From: Septoria linicola
Lineage: Eukaryota; Ascomycota; Dothideomycetes; Mycosphaerellales; Mycosphaerellaceae
Assembly: GCA_024114885.1 (NCBI GenBank)
Contig: CP099418.1
Coordinates: 3,844,001-3,908,000, forward strand
Length of the DNA: 64,000 nucleotides
Reading direction: 5' to 3'
A program made the translations under genes and the position numbers. The notes under the pieces were generated by a model. That model was not told the DNA's origin. It ran no database searches and saw only the letters and a list, made by a program, of their open reading frames with translations. Shown one piece after another: positions 57,893 through 64,000 of the stretch; the first letter of the stretch is position 1; every line of letters begins with the position of its first letter.

Positions 57893-59575
57893 ATGGCTGC
57901 CTTGGACTCGCAGATGCCAACGAAGCGGCAGAAGACGTTTGCGACGCAGGACGACTATGTATCACTGGACCACGACAGCCATCATCAATCCGCCTCGACT
58001 TCCACCCCACATGCACCTCGCAGGCCGCCGCCCCACGCTTTCCGCCCACAGCAGGATCGTCCCAAGTCCAAGCATGTGCTTCCAGGCTGTGAGCCATGGC
58101 TGCTCGTCAAGACCAAGCTCCGTCGCCGCTTCGTGCACAACCCTGACACCAAACAGAGCCTCTGGCGCATTCCCGCCCATGTATTACCTGCCGTGCTGGC
58201 CTGGGAGCAGTCTGAGCGGGACGAGAAGGAAAAGGCTGATAATGCTGCTTGGGCAGAGCAGCAGCTCCAGCAGATGCGTCCGTCACAGGCCCAGCCCTCC
58301 CCCATCATTGGTGGCACCACCGAGGCAAGCACTTCGTCCGGACGGCGGCGGCGCAGTGTGAGCTTGCAGCGCGAGGATGAAGCGGCATTGATGGCCGAGC
58401 TGGCAGCTCAGACTGATCACAACTCTGCGCCGCTGCCCGCACAGTCTGATCCTCGTTCAGCACCTGCCGCAACCTACGGCTACGACAGCGATGGCTCGTA
58501 CGAAGAAGTCGAGGTCACGGACGACGAGGATGAGCAAGACAAATCAGAGGAAAGGCCACAAGAAGCTGCTCGGGTCGATAGCGAGGCCAATGGAGAACAT
58601 CAACAGCACTCCGGTCCCGAGCCCGCTGAGCCAGATGCGCCTGTAGAGTTTGGTGAAGATGACATTGCGTGGCAGCTGGCAGCCATGGGCGAGGACTATG
58701 GCTTGGACGAAGGTGAATACGGCGATGAGCCAGACGAAGGCTGGGAGGAGGGTGCAGAGGGGCTAGGGTTGACGGCCGAAGACGCCCAGAACCTTTTCCG
58801 TGACTTGTTAGACGACTATCGCGTGAGCCCGTTCACGCCATGGGACAAGATCATCTCCGATGAGACGGAGAACAGCATCCTCAACGACGACCGATACACT
58901 GTGTTGTCCACTATGAAAGCACGGCGGGAAGCTTATGATGCGTGGGCGCGCGACAGGGCCGCACAAATTCAGGCAGAGCGAGCGGCAACACAAAAGTCGA
59001 ACCCTAAGATTCCCTATTTGGCATTCCTCCAGGAAATGGCTAGTCCGAAGCTCTACTGGCCAGAGTTCAAGAGAAAATACAAACGTGAGGCAGAGATGAA
59101 TGACCGGAAGCTGAGTGACAAGGATCGCGAAAAGCTCTACCGCGATCACATCGCCCGACTCAAGATGTCTGAATCCGCACGCCAGTCGGACTTACAATCT
59201 CTGCTAAAAAGCGTACCGCTGACCTCACTGAACGCTGCATCAACTGTGGACAATCTACCAGAACAAGTTCTGTCACATCTACATTATATCGGCCTCCCAG
59301 TGACACTTCGCGACACGATCGTGGCTGCACATTTGCAAAGTCTGCCAGCAGTGACAGACGATGGGTCAACGGCGGGCGAAGGCAATCGGATGACGGATCG
59401 GGAAGATCATGAGCGCAGGCGACGGGAGCAGGCTTTGGCGGCTCGCGAGGCACACGTGAGGAACGAACGGCGTGCTCAAGAGAAGCTGGAGGAGCGGGCA
59501 CGAAGAGACCTTCGTGAAGGTGAGCGAGAGCTAGAACGGGCCATGGCATATGAGCGGCGCAATGCTCCCCCCTGA
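57893..59575 (+). CDS. URN1: Urn1-like WW/FF-domain pre-mRNA splicing protein
   Basis: Intronless, 560 residues from the ATG in good context giving MAALDSQMPTKRQK. A WW-like domain spans residues about 68-94 (PWLLVKTK, then FVHNPDTKQSLWRIP). A long acidic low-complexity stretch follows (about 190-290). An FF domain lies near residues 290-350 (LFRDLLDDYRVSPFTPWDKI, then RYTVLSTMKARREAYDAW). The following region (LAFLQEMASPKLYWPEFKRK) may be a second degenerate FF domain. The C-terminus is a charged helix rich in Arg/Glu. One WW plus FF domains matches yeast Urn1, associated with the spliceosome. Function is by family. Confidence 0.8.
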   Translation: MAALDSQMPTKRQKTFATQDDYVSLDHDSHHQSASTSTPHAPRRPPPHAFRPQQDRPKSKHVLPGCEPWLLVKTKLRRRFVHNPDTKQSLWRIPAHVLPAVLAWEQSERDEKEKADNAAWAEQQLQQMRPSQAQPSPIIGGTTEASTSSGRRRRSVSLQREDEAALMAELAAQTDHNSAPLPAQSDPRSAPAATYGYDSDGSYEEVEVTDDEDEQDKSEERPQEAARVDSEANGEHQQHSGPEPAEPDAPVEFGEDDIAWQLAAMGEDYGLDEGEYGDEPDEGWEEGAEGLGLTAEDAQNLFRDLLDDYRVSPFTPWDKIISDETENSILNDDRYTVLSTMKARREAYDAWARDRAAQIQAERAATQKSNPKIPYLAFLQEMASPKLYWPEFKRKYKREAEMNDRKLSDKDREKLYRDHIARLKMSESARQSDLQSLLKSVPLTSLNAASTVDNLPEQVLSHLHYIGLPVTLRDTIVAAHLQSLPAVTDDGSTAGEGNRMTDREDHERRRREQALAAREAHVRNERRAQEKLEERARRDLREGERELERAMAYERRNAPP

Positions 59576-62500
59576 TGCTGCCAGATCGCGAGCGCACCGC
59601 AAGCAACGCATGAATCAGTGCATTACCAAGTCTTCACGATTCGCCCAGCATCAAAGAAGTATTTGCTTCCGACCCAGGACCTATGTGCGTTTGACAGGGA
59701 CATCACCGTCTGATCTTTGTTGATTAGAGCGTTTCTTCGCATCCTTTTGCAAAGAATGCGGCGCACTAGAGACGTTGCTGCGTTCCTGATTAGTCCTGGA
59801 GGATGCTGCTGGGCGGTAGAGCACGAGTGCTAGCTGGCCTACGCTGCACGTCTGAACAACAGCCTTTGATCTGCTTGCGCGGCGATCCACTCGGTCAGCT
59901 ATTTTGGTTCCACTTGCTTCCACGATGATAGGTGAATGTAAGACTTGGGCCAGAGGGCCACATGATTCCAACGCACTGACACTTGCATTACCTGATAGCA
60001 GAACGATGACTATTCCAGCTGCATCACGGCCGATCGCAGTAGAAAAGGATGTGAAGTTGAACCAGCACTCCGGAGCAGAGAAAACACAGACGCAGGCAAC
60101 ATGGAAAGGATAGTGGCAGTGCTGCGATCACGCGAGGTCTCGTGCGTCGCCCACCAACTGATTGATCAGGTCTAACAATAACTAGCTCCTACTCATAGCA
60201 GTTTCACCGCCGACTTGTATTTTGGGATACGGCGAAGTGACATCTTCTTCGACTCTCTGAGTCCTGTTTTGTGAAGGAGTGCAAACCTTTGAGATCACAG
60301 CGAGGGCCGAACGAAGGTCAGTCTTTTGCCACGAGGAGCGTGCCGCTTACTGCCACGATAGTGCCGACGTGATCAAGCCAATCGATCTCCAAATGTCGAT
60401 CCCGGCGGGTCTTGACACGATAACGCTCATCATGTATGCAAGGGCCATATCGCACTAAAGGCGTACCTGCTCAAGGAGCTGGGCCAAGGTTCCAGTGGAC
60501 ACGCGGCCACGCGACCTGCGTAGAGGTGCGTCTGCATGGTTTGACTTGGTACGCTACAGGGGTCGGTGCTAGTTGAGTAGCGTTGCTTCGATTGGCTTCT
60601 CTGCATCTCCTGGAACAGAATGTGTTGATCTTTCAGGGGCAGTCTGCTATGCCTTGTCGAGCACATTGCTGCACTAATTGTGCGATTGTTCAAGACTCGG
60701 CGCCGAATGTAGTTGTAACAGGTAAGGCTGAGAGGCAGTCCGTTAAGAACGGTAGTCAGGTGCCATAATCTCATAGCGCTACCAGTAAATCGCGATCGCA
60801 TCAAGCCTGGAGTCTTTCGCACTGCCGCCATAGGGGGAATTGCTGCCATTGGCAGACCTCATCAGGTTGTGATCATCTATGTGCCAAGAGAGATTTGATC
60901 TACTGCATCGCCAGAAACAGTCGCCCACTAGTATACATTGGACACTACGATCGCTCATCGCATGCATGCCCTGGAAGCGATTGAAAGAGCGGTGACGAAT
61001 TTGGAACAGCTCTAGTGGATTGAGGACATGCACTGTGAGAAATGTAGGTCGTGTGCGAGTAGAAATACTGGGAGCCTGGCATTGACAATGTTGCAATGGC
61101 ATGGATATTGTGCAGGTACCGTGCATGGAACACGAAACGAAGCATGCTGGCCACATGGCTTCATCCATTGTTGGGAAGTGATGATTCGTGCACCAAGGCT
61201 CTCAGTATACTCAAGTAGGAAATCGGATATGCCTGTCAATGACAGCATGCTACCGAAAATAGTGGCTGGGCCGGTAGCACGCATAGCACAGAGGCCCGCA
61301 GGCGCTCCATACCTCTGGGCCCAGGAGTATGCAGCACAACCTTGCAGCTCACTGATGGCCACGATTAGCTCGCACCTCGTATGTCGCGGTAAGCGAGCAA
61401 AGAACAAGTAATCTTTTGAGATGAGGATCGTTGCTGCAGTGCTCGCGAGGGCTGCAAATCACGTCTGGCTGAGTCGCTGACATCGTCATGGGCAAAAGCA
61501 GTGCATCAGTACGCATTCACTGTTGTGTGAGGACACGGCCATTCTGCTTCGCCCACGCAGTAGCCACGAGCTCGCCACGTGATACAACGAATGCAGGAGG
61601 TGCTCAGCGCCGAGGCAAGGGAACTGGGTCGTGCGATCAAGATGAGAGGATTCCAGATAGGCGGTGACAGGAGCATGGCAGACAGGTCGCATCTGCGCAT
61701 CGCCCATTTGCGGGACACGCCAAACACCAGATTGGCTGCAATCGCCGTCACCGTGTTTGGAGCATTGTGCTACCCGATGCATGGCAGATGATTCATCACG
61801 GTGATGCTGAGGAGATGAAAGGCGTAGAATGGATGGGGAGGTGTGGTCGGTCACTAGTTGCACGAGTAGCGCCGGACAACAACGGAACAGCGGGCGGAGG
61901 CAGGGACAGCTGCACCTGGGATTCTGGGCAGTGATGAGGGGACGACATGGATGAGCGCTGAACTGCTCGTAGAAGCCCATTTTTGGGGAGTAAATACTCG
62001 TGGCAGCAGAAGAATTAGCACCGTCGAACACGAAAGCGTTGCGCAGGAGTGAAATGTCGTGGTAGCGAGCGTGGCACAGAATGCGCCGGAACTCGCACAG
62101 CGGCAGCAGAGCAGATCCCACATCCACTGTCTTGGTCCCGCATGCAACGCGCTCATTGGGACAGCTCGTTGCACGAAAGGCCCGCCAGAAGCGAGGATTG
62201 TGAGAGGGAGACGGACAAGCGGGCAAGCAATTGCTGCGGACTCTGCTGTGGGCGGGTTGGTGTGTGCACGTCTGTGTGTGTGGGCATCGGACAATCGGAC
62301 AGAGAGAACGAGTGCATGCAGCAGCACAAAGAGACCGATTGAAGAGTCGAGTACTTGCGAAGGCGTGACGGGAGCCTCGTTGTCGCGATACGAGAGAACA
62401 GCAGCATCAGAGAGCGGCAGAACAGGCAGGCACGACCTCCGCGACTGCTCTGCTGCTGCACTGGATGGACTGGACTGGACATTCTGCGGCATCATCTGTC

Positions 62501-62747
62501 TCGGGCACGCACCGTCGAGGTTATTCGCGGACAGTGACACAGCAGCTAGCAGCACAACGTAATCTCTGCACACGCGTGATCCAGCACCCTCGTCCACCCA
62601 GCGGTTCGCGCGCGCTGGAGCAAGCAAGCAGGACACCGACGGAAAGGCACAGCAGCAACCACAGCAGCAACGTGGGTCACAGGTGGCTCAGGCCCGTGCG
62701 TCCAGCGTGTGCTGGTGCCCTCGAGTGCGGTACAATTAATATCCATT
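59576..62747. other. Three-kilobase intergenic region before the acuK-type gene
   Basis: No supported gene over about 3.2 kb. Frames up to 260 codons on the minus strand (61486-62636) overlap each other and lack motifs. The right part (about 61.8-62.7 kb) is probably the long promoter and leader of the acuK-type gene; an ATG frame at 62465-62764 overlaps its start codon out of frame. Confidence 0.45.
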
Positions 62748-64000
62748 ATGTCGCCGGACGCTGAGGATGTCTCTTCTCCAGAACCTGGCGCCGAACAGGA
62801 CGACGTGGGCACTATGGGAGACGACGACAAAGCTGCACAGCGCGCCTCGACCGACGAGAAGTCACCCTCGCAGACAAACACTGCCGCCACCCAGCCTACT
62901 AAAAGCAATGCCAAAGACCCATCGCGACCACGGCGGAAGAAGGCACGACGTGCGTGCTTTGCCTGTCAGCGAGCACATCTGACGTGCGGTAAGTATATGT
63001 CACGGCTCTCGTCAGCCTACTGCAGATCACTCCGTATGTTCTAGCTGACCCCTCTTCACAGGCGATGAACGCCCGTGTCTAAGGTGCATCAAACGGGGCC
63101 TACAGGATCAATGTCATGATGGCGTCCGCAAGAAAGCAAAGTACCTCCACGATGCCCCTGCTGAAGCACTCGTGCCCGGCTACGCAGGCAACACGTATGC
63201 CCTCAATGGCACCGCTAGCCTGGCTGCTATGCCCGGAACGACCAATGTAGGCTCATCTACTGCGTACTACCCACAGAACCAGGCAGGGTCTTTTCCACCC
63301 TACAACCATACTGGTCAACAAGCACCAATGGGCCCGCCCATGATAGATGGCAGCAACATGATGGCCGACTTTGCCTCTACGCAGACGATCGAGACACCAA
63401 CGCAGTACCATTCGTCATCAAGTCAGCAGGTTTCGCCAAACCAGGAGTTCTCAAGCACACTTGATCGGACTCCTTCTATCGGCACAGCGGGCAACCTCGA
63501 AACTCCATACTTCGATGGAAATGATTCATCGTTGTTCAATTTCAACATTTCTGACCTCAATTTTGGGAACCATTATGGAGCTCTGGAGTTCGGAATGCTT
63601 GGACACATGTCTTCTGGTGCAGTCAACACGCCTGACGTGGATGCAATGAACCAACTGAATCATTCGAATCAAAGCACTTCGTCGTTCGACAATAACAACG
63701 GCTTCCAGAGTGGCTACGGATATCACCAAGGCTTTCCATCTTGGTCGAATCCTGGAACAACGGTTTCTCGACAGAATAGCACCAACACTGTCTGGACAGG
63801 CCAGACCAATGGGCTAGAAGCCTACGCTATCGGGGAGCAAGCGTCCTCGATCACAGGAGCAAGCCCGCACTCTCAGAATCAAGACTTTACAGGCTATCAA
63901 TCTGCCACCATGTCGCCGGAGACGCAGTTCGCTCAGCCTGACCAGAACGCTCAGTCAGACCTGTTGCGACAAAGTCTGTCCCAAGCACAACGGAAACAAC
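62748..64000 (+). CDS. acuK: Zn2Cys6 activator of gluconeogenesis, acuK/ERT1 type (3' partial)
   Basis: Two exons are visible: 62748-62988 and 63062 to the window edge, joined in phase over a 73-nt intron; no stop is reached. After an acidic N-terminus and a basic patch ([10 protein letters not shown]) comes the zinc cluster [13 protein letters not shown], completed across the intron by [17 protein letters not shown]. The next residues [15 protein letters not shown] are characteristic of acuK/ERT1. The visible remainder (about 290 residues) is Ser/Gln/Asn-rich. In Aspergillus, AcuK with AcuM activates gluconeogenic genes such as PEP carboxykinase. The PAS-like C-terminal half lies outside the window. 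It is interesting that UBC8, which acts on the same pathway in yeast, is 7 kb away. Confidence 0.85.

Noticed and set aside
61486..62636. Two overlapping minus-strand frames of 246 and 260 codons
   Set aside because: They overlap in different frames, show no motif, and lie in the probable leader and promoter of the acuK-type gene.

Overview
The window is nuclear DNA from a filamentous ascomycete (Pezizomycotina). Dothideomycetes is my guess from overall gene style, not something proved here. The evidence is dense genes on both strands, many short GT-AG introns of about 50-75 nt, and typical fungal families: Zn2Cys6 regulators, a hydrophobin, a P450-reductase fusion of CYP505 type, and an acuK-type gluconeogenesis regulator. 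I assembled about 29 protein genes by joining exons so that splice phase and family motifs both agree. No rRNA, tRNA, CRISPR array or intact transposon was seen.

Layout. 1-4.7 kb: a vigilin/Scp160-like KH protein (5' end outside the window) and a Bud22 rRNA-processing factor. 5.1-8.0 kb: a large secreted, chitin-binding, Cys-repeat wall protein. 8.2-10.6 kb: a DUF4149/TMEM205-like membrane protein and an SLC35F6-like transporter. 10.6-19.9 kb is an accessory stretch: an unknown protein, a broken GMC oxidoreductase, a thioesterase-fold protein, a glutathione transferase with a splice-phase conflict, a TBC RabGAP and a short Zn2Cys6 factor. Apart from the TBC gene it looks like an eroded metabolic cluster. 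20.9-22.2 kb: biotin synthase. 24.2-24.6 kb: a hydrophobin. 25.1-27.8 kb: a Brc1/Rtt107-type BRCT protein with an MCB-like promoter cluster. 28.1-34.3 kb: the P450-reductase fusion and the endopolyphosphatase Ppn1.

36.2-41.6 kb: a leucine-rich-repeat protein resembling fungal Mhp1 and ribosomal protein uL18/Rpl5. 42.4-45 kb: a hypothetical gene and a monocarboxylate-type MFS transporter. 46.7-50.7 kb: Dbf4 and ketopantoate hydroxymethyltransferase. 51.4-53.2 kb: a YANK/STK32-type kinase. 55.0-55.9 kb: the ubiquitin-conjugating enzyme Ubc8. 56.8-59.6 kb: proteasome subunit alpha-3 and a Urn1-like WW/FF protein. 62.7-64 kb: the 5' part of an acuK/ERT1 regulator, cut by the window edge.

Most genes outside the accessory stretch are single-copy housekeeping functions with no operon-like logic. 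The most striking observation is in UBC8. Its reading frame closes only if a conserved methionine codon is split over two introns, leaving a one-nucleotide exon. Other points are the internally deleted GMC gene and the catalytic-domain-less chitin-binding Cys-repeat protein.
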